Of a stretch of DNA of 64,000 bases, positions 1-11,785 are shown piece by piece (position 1 is the first letter of the stretch; each line of letters opens with the position of its first letter). The notes under the pieces were generated by a model. The model had not been told where the DNA came from and ran no database searches. It saw only the letters and a list, made by a program, of their open reading frames with translations. The translations under genes and the position numbers were made by a program. This DNA comes from Azolla pinnata. Lineage: Eukaryota > Streptophyta > Polypodiopsida > Salviniales > Salviniaceae. The stretch covers positions 1 through 64,000 of the forward strand of contig JBBBWG010026734.1 in NCBI GenBank assembly GCA_037176905.1, read 5' to 3'.

Positions 1-1
1 C

Positions 2-367
2 GACGTTTACAGCTACGGCGTGCTGCTGATGGAGCTGCTCACGGGCCGGCCGCCCGTGCAGCAACCAGCGTCCGGACCTGGCGACGACGATGCCATCGAC
101 CTTCCTCGCTGGGTGCAGTCGGTGCCCGACTCGGAATGGAGCGCCCAGCTGCTCGACAAGGAGCTCGCCAACCTCCACGCCTCCTCCCCCCCCTCCTCCT
201 CCGCTGGCCTCGCGAAGGACGACGGCGACGACGAGCTCGTGGCCCTGCTCCGCATCGCGCAATCCTGCACCTCGCCCTCGCCCGACCAGCGCCCCACCAT
301 GGCCAAGGTCGTGGAGCTCACCGCGCACCTCCTCCGCCGCCGCGACGACGACGACACCAAACCCTAA
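2..367 (+). CDS. LRR receptor-like kinase, C-terminal end (partial)
   Basis: This is the last 121 codons of a receptor-like kinase; the rest lies left of the window. The visible part begins in kinase subdomain IX with DVYSYGVLLMELLTGRPP, followed by the DLPRWVQSV motif and a closing segment with DQRPTMAKVVEL (subdomain XI). The DLPRWVQSV wording after the ELLTG motif is typical of plant LRR-III family kinases (RLK902/RKL1-like). Many of that family are weak or inactive kinases acting at the plasma membrane. An insert rich in Ser, Pro and Asp sits between subdomains X and XI. The catalytic loop is outside the window, so activity cannot be judged. The stop codon lies inside the first repeat of a telomere-like array, so the last residues (TKP) are encoded by AAACCCTAA-type sequence. 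Subfamily assignment is moderate; membership in the kinase superfamily is firm. Confidence 0.85.
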   Translation, partial: DVYSYGVLLMELLTGRPPVQQPASGPGDDDAIDLPRWVQSVPDSEWSAQLLDKELANLHASSPPSSSAGLAKDDGDDELVALLRIAQSCTSPSPDQRPTMAKVVELTAHLLRRRDDDDTKP

Positions 368-430
368 AAGACCCTAAACCCTAAAAGACCCTAAACCCTA
401 GACCCTAAACAAACCCTAATGCCCCTAATC
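359..430. repeat. Interstitial telomere-like repeat (CCCTAAA)n
   Basis: Six to seven imperfect CCCTAAA units overlap the stop codon of the receptor-kinase gene and continue into its 3' UTR. The sequence is the plant telomere repeat in the C-rich orientation. It is too short and degenerate to be a functional telomere. Confidence 0.8.
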
Positions 431-3400
431 CCAAACACCGTGGTGGCGGCAAACAACTCCTCCTCGGTTTCCTCGCGTCCCTCCATCGTCCGTGGCATTA
501 TTCGACGATGACATCCCCATGGCTTTCGCCCGACGATCCGCCGTTCCTCCATCCCCACCGCGCCGCCACCAACCTCGCACAACTCCGATCGTTTGCGTTC
601 CCACTCCCGCCCCCGATCTCTTTGAGGACCTTCCTTTGTTGCCTTCTTTTGTTCCTTCTTGCTTTAGATCATCCCCCCCTTCCCTCCTCCCCCTCCCGCG
701 CAAGTTCCAGAGTGTTCCCCCCCCCGCCCGACTTCGATCATTCCTTCTCCTCTTGTTCGTTCATCTTCGCCGCCCCGTCGATTCGAAACACAAAGAAAAA
801 AAACCCAACCGGAAACATTTTACACATCTATAGCTACATCTGCATCTCTCTCTCTCTCTACATCTATATATGTGTGTGTGTGTGTGTGTGTGCTGAATTG
901 ATGATGAGGACAACAACAATTTGTTTGTAGGTGGGTTTTGTATCATATAGTTGCTTTCATGCGCTGTAATCCTTTTGTTTTAGTTGAAATTTGCCAAGGA
1001 AGGAGAAGATCATCAATGTGGGGATGGATGTCCAATTCATTCGTTCATTCATTCGTTCATTGATCACAACAGTTGTCCATGCCCGGAATCGTTGTTGCCA
1101 AAGCCCCGAGCCCCAGTCCCAATCCCAGACCCAGCCCCAGCCCATTCTTTTCTCAACATCAATAAAAGAAGAACTTGTCTGCTTCCTGGCACGCATCATG
1201 TGACCGTGTCGGGCCTCGGCTCACCTCCTGTAAAAAAAAAAACAACAAAAGCTTCTGCTTCATTGCATTGCATTGTAAGATTACTGGATGGGAATTTGAT
1301 CTTCCGCTTCTGTAAACACCGGTTCCACACTTGAGACGATGCAATCTAGAAGGAGTCAGAGAGCGATCAGATGCGCAGATGCGTGGGGGGGGCGGGGGGA
1401 GGGGAATGCTTCCTATCTCTTGTAAGCCAGGGGCCAAAATTATTTGTGATGTCGACGACATCTCCTTTTTTTTTTCCCTGTGGGGTTCCCATCTTGTCTC
1501 CAGATCTCTTTGCCGCAGAGGAAAGGGAGTCTGTCTGAGGAGAAAAGAAGAAACGGGCGCAAATATCTCCCTCCCCAGACAGTGACACGAAACATCGATC
1601 GATCTGTTCCACACAACCCCACCCACCACCGCCTCATCCTCCTCCTCCTTCGACCAGAAGCATGTCACGAGATGGTGGGGGAGGGGCTTGGGATTGTCAA
1701 GGTTCCGACTCTTGAGTTCAGCAGTTAGAGGCTTGACCTGATTGTAAAGCAAAGACGAGAACGATTCGAGAGGCGAGGAAAGGCAGAACTAACAATGGTG
1801 AGAGTTAGATAGATAGATAGATAGATAGCCTAGAGTTACACATGGCTTGTATAAAGAGACTCTCGAGATCGTCAACAGGAGACTTGGCAGAGCCAATGCA
1901 GCTTCCTTAACCCAGAGCTTCAGGGTCTCTTCACACTTGACTGTGCCGCCTGTGTATAATGGCATGTTGTGTGTGTCTCCCAGCACAGCTAACTACACCG
2001 CATCGATTCGGCCAGAGCTTCGTCGTGACCTTGAGCCAAGCCCTTTTGTCGCCCACGATTTGGCCGGCCCGGACAAACTGCCGATCGCTATCTCCTTTAC
2101 ATGCATATGGCTTTTAAAGGCCGAGCTCAACTACTCTGCCTCTCTCTTGCCAGAGGACTCCCAATAGAAAAGGGCTCTGGGTACAAGAGGAGCGTATTGA
2201 ATGAGCAATGGTAGCGATTTCGATCGATCCGGCCCAAATATAGTTGCTCTTGTTTTAATGTTGTTGGGCCTCGCTTCATTGGCAACTCCGCAGTAAAACT
2301 CGAAGGATTCTTGGGAAGGCTTATATCTATTGAAATTGAATCCAGCCAACCTCCATCTGGATTCGGCTCTTCATTCAAGTGTTGTTGCCCAAAACCATGT
2401 TATGTTAGCAAGCCAGCCATTGCCATTTGCTCGAGCGAATAAGCCCACAATGCATGAGCTATTTATTATTGGCCATTTAAGACAAGCACATGGTCAATCT
2501 GTTCTCCCTCGCTAGATCTTCTCAATCTTTCGGAAGTTTCTTTTCTATTGGATCCATGTTACAGCGGCAGGATTTCGTATCCTTTCAGTTAGCGGCGAAA
2601 ATGCAATGGAGCACTAGCTTCTTGCTCTTGCCATCATTCGCCACACGATCGTATCGGATCGAGTAGGCTTACAAAGAACACGAGGTCAATAAGAGCGATG
2701 CACAAAAACCAAAGAGTAAGTAGTAAAGTAAGAAAGAAGAGAACAGTTCTTTTCGGTGTAAACTATGCACTCTCAGCTGAGGATTTTCTTGGGTAGAACT
2801 ATGCTTATGCATCACACAGGCTATGCATTCTCAGCTGATGCATCACACAGACTGTGCATTTTCTGTGCAAACTATGCATATTTCCAGCTGATGCATGAGC
2901 TCCAATAATTGCTTCAACTGCACCGCCTCGCGAGATTCTAACTTCCATTACATTGCGCTCGGATGGATGAATGTCTACGCTGACTTCGAAGCGAAGCAGA
3001 CATTGCAGAAACTTGCCACTTGCTGGAATACCCACAATCCGCACTGGAAACAGATGGGAAGAGCTCGAATCGCATGGCGGAATATTCTTGTACAGAGAAT
3101 TGCCCGATTCACAGCTATACATGTGCTTAACACCCCACAACAAAGAGATTCCACCCAAACAACATGAGGCCAAACCACTCTACCACTTTCTGCTTGCTCC
3201 TCAAAGTATTTTGAAAAGGCTGTGATGTCCAAATTCATCATAGAAAGGCCACTCTCTGCATGGTCATCATGCTCCATTTTCTAAAAGCTTAATGTTAGAC
3301 CACCAGCAGAAATTATACTTTAGGGCAATCTAGATTCAAACGTCGATCCTAGCTAGGCCAATACATGGGCCATATAGTAAATGTAACGAGGTGACCGGTG

Positions 3401-3789
3401 AAAAACCGAGATCGATCTTACTCCAAAATCCAAGCAGAATACAAAGATCCTGTACATAACTAACACTTAACATGGTGGAACAACAACCTCCTGGTTTAGG
3501 CTGTATTTCTGTTCGTGGACATGATTTTTAAATAGAGATCATTTGAGGAAAGGCATTGTTGGTATTCCTTTGGAACCGGCGAGTTTTAGGGCAAAGAGCT
3601 TCCATTCAAACCGAACGTATATAGACTTTTGACACAAAATGTTTAACAGCCAAAGCAGCAAAAGCTATATGAGCTTTCTCCCAAACTTATATATATATAT
3701 ATTATATTGATCTGAAGCACAAGAGGCAAAAACTGAGAGAGAGTGAGTGAGTGAGAGTACAAAGGGTGAGGAAGGATCCATGGCTTTCT
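368..3789. other. 3' UTR and intergenic region, no recognised gene
   Basis: The first 800 bp look like a 3' UTR (C/T-rich, a CT run at about 847-860, a TG run at 871-892, and AATAAAAG near 1160). From 1200 to 3790 I recognise no protein. Several open frames of 60-200 codons on both strands show no family motif. The region around 2800-2900 repeats short TGATGCATCACACAG-like words. The left end of the PSBX 3' UTR must lie somewhere in 3500-3789. Confidence 0.5.
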
Positions 3790-5620
3790 TCACTTCCTCT
3801 GGACAGGGTCGAAGGTAGAGACGCCGGCAACTGCGCCACCGATGGCTATGAGGACCACGCCACCCGCCACAACACTGAGAAGAAGGTTCTTGAGGGAGGG
3901 GCTGATACCGGGCGAAGCCGCTTCTGCCATCTCCGGAATGATCATGGCTGCTGCAGTGAGCATCGCCACGGTGGTCCCTGCCACCATCCCCTTCTTGTCC
4001 CCTTCGCTCGCACTGTAGGAAAAACCAAGCACAAATAAGAGAATGGTGCTCAAAGCTTCAGACAAGATCAACAACTGATCCAGCTTGGAAAACCCTTTCT
4101 TCCTATACCTCCACGACCCTCTTCGACACAACCATAACAACCCCATGTTGCTTTTCGGCTCTTCATTGTTTCAATCACACAACTTTGCTTATCAACCTTA
4201 ACACTTCCATACCACATGCTTCTGAATGTTTTACGGTTCAAACCCTACTCGCCTCGTACAGACCGACAAAAGAGAGAAAACTATTTGATCATCATTTGTA
4301 CCGAAAAACCCGTCTGGTCCAAGTTTGTCAGAACTTCTAATCCCTCTCGGAGATAACAACAGTCAACAACTACCCAAGAAAAGATTCAACTTGTCCGGAA
4401 AACCATCACACGAGGTCTTAAAATTTCGCCGAAGCTAAGAATAACATCATGTTATTTGCTCAATCCGAGATAAGACCAGTCAGCATCCAGCCAAGAAACG
4501 ATTCAATTACCATTTCAGAACCACTCAAGGTCTTAAAATTTCGCCCAAGCTAGGAATAACATCATGTTATTTAATTAACGACACCTTTGCTCAAACTACT
4601 CCTAATTTTAACCGTGCAAACACTACAATCCTCGTCCTCATATGAACCTTCCAAACACGGCAATCTAAACCCTCACCATTTAAATATGACGATCTAAACC
4701 CAGACCCTCACCCTAAACCTTTCAAACACTAGCCTCCAAACACCTGGCCCTCTCTCGACTACTCAAATGCCACAATCCAAGCCCTCACTTGAAACTTGTA
4801 AAAGACTATAACCCAAATCTTGACCCTGACCCCATCCGATACTAATAACCCAGCCCCTGTGATAAAATTGAAATAGTACAACCCTATTCCTGCTCCTAGC
4901 CATTGAGACACTACAACCACTCTGAGCCTCTAACTGTTCAAATACTACAATCCCACCAAAGCATTGGCATAACATTCAAGCACAGAAACCCACAGCATCC
5001 AGGCACTGCAACTCAAATCCTAACTTCGATACTTAACCAAGTGAACCCAACCCTTACCAGGCCATACGCGGGTGCACTCAATAATCTAAATCGTGTTCTC
5101 TACATTTTGAGCATGTCTGTACATTCTAAACTTACACATAAAATGTAAACCATCGAAAACGTCCCAGAAGTCACAACATTTTTTCCATAGCAATCTGATG
5201 GCAACCTCAGCGATTGATCAAACCAGGAACGCGATGTCCGGGTAAAACCCATACCAACATAATTCGAAGCCGCGTTGGGTACATTCCAAAAAATTTCCAA
5301 CGCTAACCCCCATAAACGTTACCCTAACCCATAAACTTTACCCTAACCCTAGGCATACCCATAAGCTTTACCCTAACCCTAGCCGTACCCATAAGCTTTA
5401 CCCTAACCCTACCCGTACCCATAAGCTTTCCCCTACCCTAGAAAACCATCCAGAATCTTTTTTGTGGGTTCCGATGCGCCTACCTCATCGAGACTCTGCT
5501 TCCATTGGATGCTGGCAGCTTAGCGCAGCGCCTGAGGGAGAGGCCATGTCCGGCGGCTAGCTGGGGCTTGGGGTCGACGAGGGTGTTGAGGGAGCAAGAA
5601 ACGGTGAGGGAAGAAGCCAT
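3790..5620 (-). CDS. PSBX: Photosystem II reaction centre subunit PsbX, chloroplast precursor
   Basis: Two exons, 5484-5620 and 3790-4012, join in frame to give 119 residues (exon 1 ends ATG AG before a GTAGGC donor; exon 2 starts after TTTCCTACAG). The N-terminal 45 or so residues are Ser/Arg-rich with few acids, a chloroplast transit peptide. Next comes a thylakoid transfer segment ending [10 protein letters not shown], the usual AxA-type cleavage site. The mature part contains [18 protein letters not shown], one membrane helix, and the conserved end [11 protein letters not shown]. PsbX is a single-helix intrinsic subunit near cytochrome b559 that affects quinone turnover in photosystem II. 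Length and motif order match nuclear-encoded plant PsbX. The 1.47-kb intron holds a 30-bp telomere-like tandem repeat. A GATAAGG I-box (5778-5784) lies upstream of the start, consistent with light regulation. Confidence 0.93.
5303..5441. repeat. 30-bp tandem repeat with telomere-like core, in PSBX intron
   Basis: A unit of exactly 30 bp containing CCCTAACCCTA and ACCCATAAGCTTT recurs at 5331, 5361, 5391 and 5421, with a degenerate copy before it. The core resembles the plant telomere repeat lacking one A. It lies in the intron close to exon 1, read on the minus strand as TAGGGTTAGGG. Confidence 0.85.
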
Positions 5621-7194
5621 CGCCCGGCGTGAGGGAGAAACAAAGGAATGGCTCGGGACCTGGGGACGCGGATTTACAAAGGAACAGGAGCTGCGGTTGC
5701 TGCTGCTTCGCTTACACCTCGTCTGCTTCGATCGATCTGTGTGTTTCTGCGGATTTTGTTCAGCAGTCTGTGTTGCGGATAAGGTCCCCAATCCGATCCC
5801 ATCCACTCCCGGCCAATCACTCTGTTCTCTATGTATGTATGTATGTACACGTACAAATACGCGTACGAATACGGTGTATTTGCACGTGTACAATGTACAT
5901 CCTTACGAACCCCACCCTTGCCGGCTCGTGTATTTGTACGCATGTACGTGCATGTATATACATGGGATCATACGTACAACACATGTGTATGTATGTATGC
6001 ATGTTTGCGTGTGTTGTATGCTAATCCCGTCGACTTTGACTATACTTCTAAACGGTATATTGCTCGAGTGTGTTTACGTATCTTCCCATCCGATTGTCTT
6101 TCTTAATCGCAAACTCGTCGTTTGATGAGCTCCAACATGTCCTCTGCCGTTCAACCCTAAATAATAACCCTGATCCAAAATCGTATGCCAATTTGTTGTG
6201 AACCGATTCATGATTGAAAACCATTGTTAAGTCGCTTGATCCATCCATAACAGATGTTGTTATCCATCGGCGAGTTCACGATTTCCTTTCGTTTCGCTTG
6301 TTGCTTTGCCCATTAGACAACACATCTTTGTCGTACATTAGAGGAGGCTTGTACAATGTAGAAATGAGCTGATGGTCGAAAATCAGGAGCTAGAGACAGG
6401 GATTGTTGACTAGCTGACTTACTATGTGCCTCGACGAAAACAACTTGATGATAAATTACCTACCAACCAACTTACTTAAATATCGACTTGATCGATGTTC
6501 GCCTTTGACAAGAACCCAAGTGCGAAACTGGGACAGAATCAATGGTTTCTAATTCAAGGAAGGAAAGAATGAACGGATATATTTAAGGGCCAATACAAAT
6601 GGGTACTATAATGTTTGTCTGAGCAATGATGTACCATAAGAGCACGATGACAACAATTACAAATACAATCGATCATCTAATGCTCACATAAGATGATGAA
6701 AAACAACATGCTACAAAGCGTTCGGAATGGCGATTCGACAAACAAAGGCATGTCGTTTTTCCGTTACTCCCACAAACGTGGCGAAGAACCGGATTCTATC
6801 ACGAGGGCACAACGACAGAACTTACAAAGAACAATCATCGAATGTGAACTTACAGAGATACAGTGATAACAGCTACAAAATACAATCATCGAACGTGAAC
6901 TTACAAAGACAATCATCTGATGCTCGTTTTAAGATGGCGAAACGCATCATGGTTACGACGGCATTCGGAAAGGGGCGAATCCGCAAAAACAGAAGAATCC
7001 AGACGTTTCTTCATTTTCTTCCCACAAACGTAGCGGAGGAATCGAATGGAATCGAATCAAAGGGGCAGAATGACAAAGAATTTTTACACAAATACAATCA
7101 TCTAATGTTCGTATCAGATCAGAGGCAAACTGCAAACAGAAGCCAGTTTTCTTTTCTTTTCTTAACTTGCAGAAATTGAAGGAACTTCTTCCTC
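5621..7194. other. Intergenic region between PSBX and the PPR gene, with repeats
   Basis: This holds the PSBX upstream region. A GTATGTAC/ACGTACAA-type microsatellite lies at about 5831-6010. A diverged tandem duplication at about 6600-7130 has a period near 240 bp, and each copy carries the words CACAAACGTGGCG/CACAAACGTAGCG and ACAATCATC. No protein is recognised; the 150-codon frame at 6727-7179 lies within the duplicated repeat. Confidence 0.6.
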
Positions 7195-7276
7195 TTCTTC
7201 TTCATCATCTTCTTCTTCTTCTTCTTCTTCTTCTTCATCATCATCTTCTTCTTCTTCTTCTTCTTCTTCTTCTTCT
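7195..7276. repeat. CTT/TCA trinucleotide microsatellite
   Basis: An almost pure CTT array interrupted by CATCAT lies just upstream of the PPR start. In the PPR frame it would encode runs of Leu and His, which explains why an open frame extends upstream of the likely start codon. Confidence 0.9.
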
Positions 7277-7310
7277 CGATGACAGGTCGTTACTGTTCAG
7301 AGAACGTGTG

Positions 7311-9284
7311 ATGCTCTGTCGGGCCTCGGCTTCCCTCCTCCATCGCTGCGCCAATCCTTCCCAAGCCAGAACAGCCCACCATGCCTTGCTCGAGCACGCC
7401 CCTGCCCTTCTCGACGACACCTTCTCCTCCAACCTCCTGCTTCAGACGTACGGCCTCTGCGGATCCCTCGACGACGCCATCGCCGTGTTCCACCGCATTC
7501 CCCGCAAAGACCGGCTCTCCTGGACCTCCATCGTCTCCGCCTCCGCCGCAAACCGCCGCGAGAAGCTCGCGCTCCATCTCTTCAACCAGATGAAGCTCGC
7601 CGCCTGCTGCATCTCCCCCGATAAGCATGCGTACACAAGCCTTCTCTCGGCATGTGCCGCCATGGCGGACATGGAGCAAGGCATGTATGTTCATGATTGG
7701 ATCATCAAGGATGCGATCGGAGAAGAAGACGATGTCTTCATCGCGGCTGCCCTTATGCATATGTACTCGAAATGTGGATACCTGCACGAAGCCGAGCATC
7801 TGTTCGGCCGCGTATCTCGGCATAACACGCATTCGTGGACGGTGCTCATCAATGCATACGGGCAATGCGGGCGCTTCGAGGATGCTGTTCGCGCCTTCTT
7901 TCGGATGCAGCAATGCGGCGAAGCCATGGATCATGCGACGATTGTGAGCCTGCTCGGGGCGTTCACAGCCGTATCGCAAAGCAAAGGTCTGGCAAAGCAG
8001 ATGCATTCGTGCGTTGTCGGGAGCGGCGAGGTGGTTGTGGAGAAGAACATCGCTGTTGGAAACGCTCTAATCACTATGTATGGAAAGCTTCGAGATGTGG
8101 AGGAAGCTTCCGAGGCCTTCTGTTGGCTTCCGAAGAAAGATACCGTCTCGTGGACAGCCATGATCGGGATATATGCGCAGGATCATCGAAGCGAGGATGC
8201 GATCCAGCTCTTCCAGAGGATGCTCCTCGAAGGAGTGCAAGCGAACCGAGTCACCTACGTCAATGCGCTTTGCTCGTGTGCCCATCCAAAGCTACAGAAG
8301 AAAGCAAAGTCATTGCATGCTTGCATAGAGCCTTGCACACAGCTAAAATCGGATGTCACGATAGGAAATACCCTCATCAATGCGTATGCGAAAGCTTGTG
8401 ACACAGTCGTCGATGCTCGCTGCGTGTTTGAGCGAATGCCAGTGAGAGACGAAGTATCGTGGACCGCTATGATCGCTGGATACGTTCAACACGGGCTGGG
8501 AAATGAGGGCATAGAGCATTTCAGGAAAATGTATTGGGCTGGGATTGAACCGAACAGCATCACCTTCGTTACTGCCCTTTCTGCTTGCGCTCACGAGGCA
8601 TCTCTAGTCAGGGGGAGATTGATCCACTACCACTGTATCGTTTGCCATCGGCTCCGTGTAGATACTGCGATCCAAGATGCTCTCATCCACATGTATGGCC
8701 ATTGCAGCAGTTTAGATGATGCTCGATCCCTCTTCGATAAGATGTCAAGAAGGAACACCTGTACATGGGCTACCTTGATAGGTGCATATGCACATAATGG
8801 TCTAGGATCGGAGATCATTGCTCTGTATGGCAGAATGAAGGGGGAATACCTAAAGCATGATGAGATCAGTTTCCTGAACATGCTTTCCGCATGTAGTCAT
8901 GCTGGCCTCGTGGATGAAGGCCATCATATTTTTGCCTCGATGAGGGTAGATCATGACATTGAGCCATCCATAGATCATTATCATTGCATGATTGACATGT
9001 ATGGGAGGATGGGTAGGCTAGCGGAAGCCAAGGACATGATACATGAGATGCCGCATGGCCCTACTGCAGTAGCATGGATGACATTGCTAGGTTCTTGTAG
9101 GAATTTTGTAAATCATGTGGATTATGCAGAATACGCTGCGGATTGTGTGTTCAGATTAGAACCGCTGAACCCAAAGCCTTACGTCGCTTTAGCGAATATT
9201 TATGCAGCTATTGGACGGGGAAATGATGCTGAAGCAATCATGAGCCGAATGAAGGAGAAATGCCCTACATTAGACACTTCATAG
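7311..9284 (+). CDS. PLS-class pentatricopeptide repeat protein with short E domain
   Basis: A single intronless frame of 657 codons. I chose the ATG at 7311 (MLCRASASLLHRC) because the longer frame from 7167 only adds a Leu/His run from the CTT microsatellite. About fifteen PPR helical hairpins follow, recognisable by recurring phrases such as SWTSIVSASA, NALITMYGKL, SWTAMIAGYVQHG and DHYHCMIDMYGRMGRL. They alternate in P, L and S types, ending in an E-type segment (AVAWMTLLGSCRN ... PYVALANIYAAIGR). Proteins of this class bind organellar RNA in sequence-specific fashion and mostly act in C-to-U editing in plastids or mitochondria; the basic, Ser-rich N terminus fits an organelle presequence. 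There is no E+ or DYW domain: the protein stops seven residues after MKEK, where a downstream tandem repeat begins. It would need a DYW partner in trans, or it is a truncated gene. Confidence 0.9.
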   Translation: MLCRASASLLHRCANPSQARTAHHALLEHAPALLDDTFSSNLLLQTYGLCGSLDDAIAVFHRIPRKDRLSWTSIVSASAANRREKLALHLFNQMKLAACCISPDKHAYTSLLSACAAMADMEQGMYVHDWIIKDAIGEEDDVFIAAALMHMYSKCGYLHEAEHLFGRVSRHNTHSWTVLINAYGQCGRFEDAVRAFFRMQQCGEAMDHATIVSLLGAFTAVSQSKGLAKQMHSCVVGSGEVVVEKNIAVGNALITMYGKLRDVEEASEAFCWLPKKDTVSWTAMIGIYAQDHRSEDAIQLFQRMLLEGVQANRVTYVNALCSCAHPKLQKKAKSLHACIEPCTQLKSDVTIGNTLINAYAKACDTVVDARCVFERMPVRDEVSWTAMIAGYVQHGLGNEGIEHFRKMYWAGIEPNSITFVTALSACAHEASLVRGRLIHYHCIVCHRLRVDTAIQDALIHMYGHCSSLDDARSLFDKMSRRNTCTWATLIGAYAHNGLGSEIIALYGRMKGEYLKHDEISFLNMLSACSHAGLVDEGHHIFASMRVDHDIEPSIDHYHCMIDMYGRMGRLAEAKDMIHEMPHGPTAVAWMTLLGSCRNFVNHVDYAEYAADCVFRLEPLNPKPYVALANIYAAIGRGNDAEAIMSRMKEKCPTLDTS

Positions 9285-9890
9285 TATAATTGTGTGGCAT
9301 TCTGTGCAGGCTTTCATACGAGACTTTTGGTTTCTGAGGCATATGCGCAAAACCTCAAAAAGCCTCAGAGGTTGATTATGTTTCCTCCATTGATGGTAAT
9401 TGGAGATAAAAGGAAAGGAAAATGCCCCACAATTAGAGACTTCATAATGTATTGGTGGGGTGTACAAGTTCCATTTTCCGATGCGTGGTGCTTGAGACTT
9501 AGAAAACCTCGGAGATCAATGCGACTTCTTCATTGAATATGATCATGAGCTTTGTGAAGGAAAATTGCCCAAAATTAGCAACACAACTGTATCTGTGGGC
9601 ATTCTTGGCATACGGCTCCATCGATTGTAACCATGAGCTGGAGATAAAGAGGAAAAAAATCCAGGCTCTGAGATGCATCTGTGTGGGGCATTCTTGGCAT
9701 CCAGCTCATGGTTACAACCGATTGTAACCATGAGCTAGATGAAAGGAAAAAAATACCTTACATTAGGGTCTTTGTATCTGTGTGTAAAATATTATTCGGA
9801 GTTCGGGTTTCTGCAGCTGCATTTGCTCAAAACCTGAAAAAAACCACTTTGATCGATATGATTTCTCCATCGATTTTAATCTATCTTACA
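9253..9890. repeat. Diverged tandem repeat at the 3' end of the PPR gene
   Basis: The word GGAAAATGCCCxACAATTAG, followed by GAGACTTCATA and a GTGTGGGGCATT-like stretch, recurs at about 9253, 9418, 9556, 9646 and 9743, with variable spacing of 90-165 bp. The first copy encodes the last residues of the PPR protein. AAAACCTCAAAAAGCCTC-like spacers occur between some copies. Confidence 0.7.
9623..9737. repeat. Inverted and direct repeat triplet
   Basis: A 17-bp word TTGTAACCATGAGCTGG (9625-9641) appears inverted at 9701-9717 and again in direct orientation at 9722-9736, allowing a hairpin with a loop of about 60 bases. It lies inside the PPR 3' repeat array. Confidence 0.8.
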
Positions 9891-11097
9891 GTAACAGTTT
9901 TGACATATCAGACTGTTTTAGCACGAGTACTTGTAAGTTGGATTGATTTCTTAATACACAGAATGGCTTGCTGACAATGGAATTCCTGCTACATTATACT
10001 GTTTTTTGTCAGAAAAAAGTGCCCCATTACTGAATATGCTTGTTTAGACTTTGTATTTGATTGTGCATATTTTGAGGGCAGCTATCTCCTTTTTTAAGTT
10101 TATGGACGGTAGCTTATTGCAAAGAAATTTAACCCTCGTAATCCAATAAACACTGTTTCAGCCATAACAGCAATGGGGTTAAGAACCAATTACTTGTTTC
10201 TCACACCAGCACCATCAGTCATGAAGCTCACCATCTTCTCACAGGAGGAACTATTTCTCAGGATGAAGATTTTTGTAGGTCACAAGTCAATCCAGGTCCA
10301 CTTCCATGGAAGAATTGGCCAATCCAACTATGACCATCCTTATCGGTGTAAACACCATTACCATGCATTTTGTTCTCTCGCCATTCACCTGAATAGCTCC
10401 GTCCATCTGGCCACTACAGAAGTCCATTGACCAAATCATCATCAGCATTGCCCTTTCCAAACAGCTAAAAAACTGTTCAATGTAGCTGCTAATTCCTTTT
10501 TTTTCTTTAAGTTACAGATGGGTTCAGTTGTTGGAAACCTTATACGTTCCAGTTCCACAATAGGTACCCATCTTCCATTGCCCTTGATATTCAGCTCCAC
10601 TTGCGAATTTGAAGATTCCTGATCATCTCCAAGATTTTATGTTGATAAAGGATTGTGTATATTAGATGTTGTAAACTATGAAGATATATATATAAAAACA
10701 AATACATTGATATATTAAGGAGAATGGCGAAGAAAAAGCCCGAAATTGTTATAAATGGAAAATTACACCCAAAAGTTGATGCATAAATGGCAAATCAACT
10801 CCCAGAATAGTTAAAAGCAATTTATAGGTTACAGAGTCTTTGGCAAGTTAAATATAGTAAACCAAAGTAATTAATTAATTAAATGATCAATCACAAGATC
10901 AAACTGATTAGCATAGTGAATGAATAACAAAACTTCATTTTGTATTAGCAGCACTTGTTTTAGATTAACGAGCGGATGATTTTGTGGTAATTAAATGGAA
11001 GAGATCAGCTTAATGTCAAAGTACTATCAATACATACACACACACATCGCACATCGACATTGTACAGTGATGAAAGTAGTATAAGAGACGAGGGCGA
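9891..11097. other. Convergent intergenic region, nothing recognised
   Basis: AT-rich sequence between the convergent PPR and MORN genes, presumably both 3' UTRs plus a spacer. Short AT runs lie near 10685-10700 and 10865-10880. No coding or RNA gene is recognised. Confidence 0.5.
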
Positions 11098-11753
11098 TCA
11101 TGAACCTTCTCCATTCGCTAAATCCTTTGTCCATTCTCCGTCATAGCTATAGTTTCCATCTCTGAATATACCTTTCCCATCTTTAAATCGCACACCTTTC
11201 GGTTTCTCTGAATCAGTATTAAGCATTTAGCATGCCCACAAGAAAGAATGATTAACAAACACACACACGGATGGATAGATATCACAGAGGAAATTTGCAT
11301 TAAAGCAGATGCACACAAGAATGAAAATGTTTACCTATCAGAATGAAGAAGAAAAGAAATTCCGAATATCTCTAGCGAGAGAAGATTGATATTCTTTAGA
11401 TGAGAAACAATATTTCAATAACGTAATCAGAAAGAAGATTCTGAAGAAGAAGAAGACGAAGAAGAAGAAGAAGAAATGGAGAGCAATATTTCACCCCCAC
11501 GAAGTCGTCAATCACCAGAAAGGCAAGAATCTCTTCACCGGAGAAAAGAAAGATCGATTCGAAGGAAAGAGACAGAAACGACAAAACACCTCCATCGCTG
11601 GATGAAAGGGGAAAACCTGATGTTGCGGCTGAGGCATCAGAAGGAAGAGACGCGGCAGTGGTATCGAGCATCCAATCTCCATCTGAGGCATGGGCGAGCT
11701 GTCAGGTGCTGTGTCAGATATGCATACACAGGGAAACACACGGAGAGAGAAGG

Positions 11754-11785
<32 letters not shown>

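Noticed and set aside
1159-1752. 197-codon minus-strand frame
   Set aside because: No family motif, low-complexity Pro and Lys runs, and no matching splice partners.
2805-3277. Overlapping minus-strand frames of 100-122 codons
   Set aside because: Composition is not clearly odd, but no motif, no conserved partner exon and two overlapping frames; not enough to call a gene.
7167-7310. N-terminal extension of the PPR protein with Leu/His runs
   Set aside because: It is the translation of a CTT microsatellite; the ATG at 7311 gives a normal organelle-type start.
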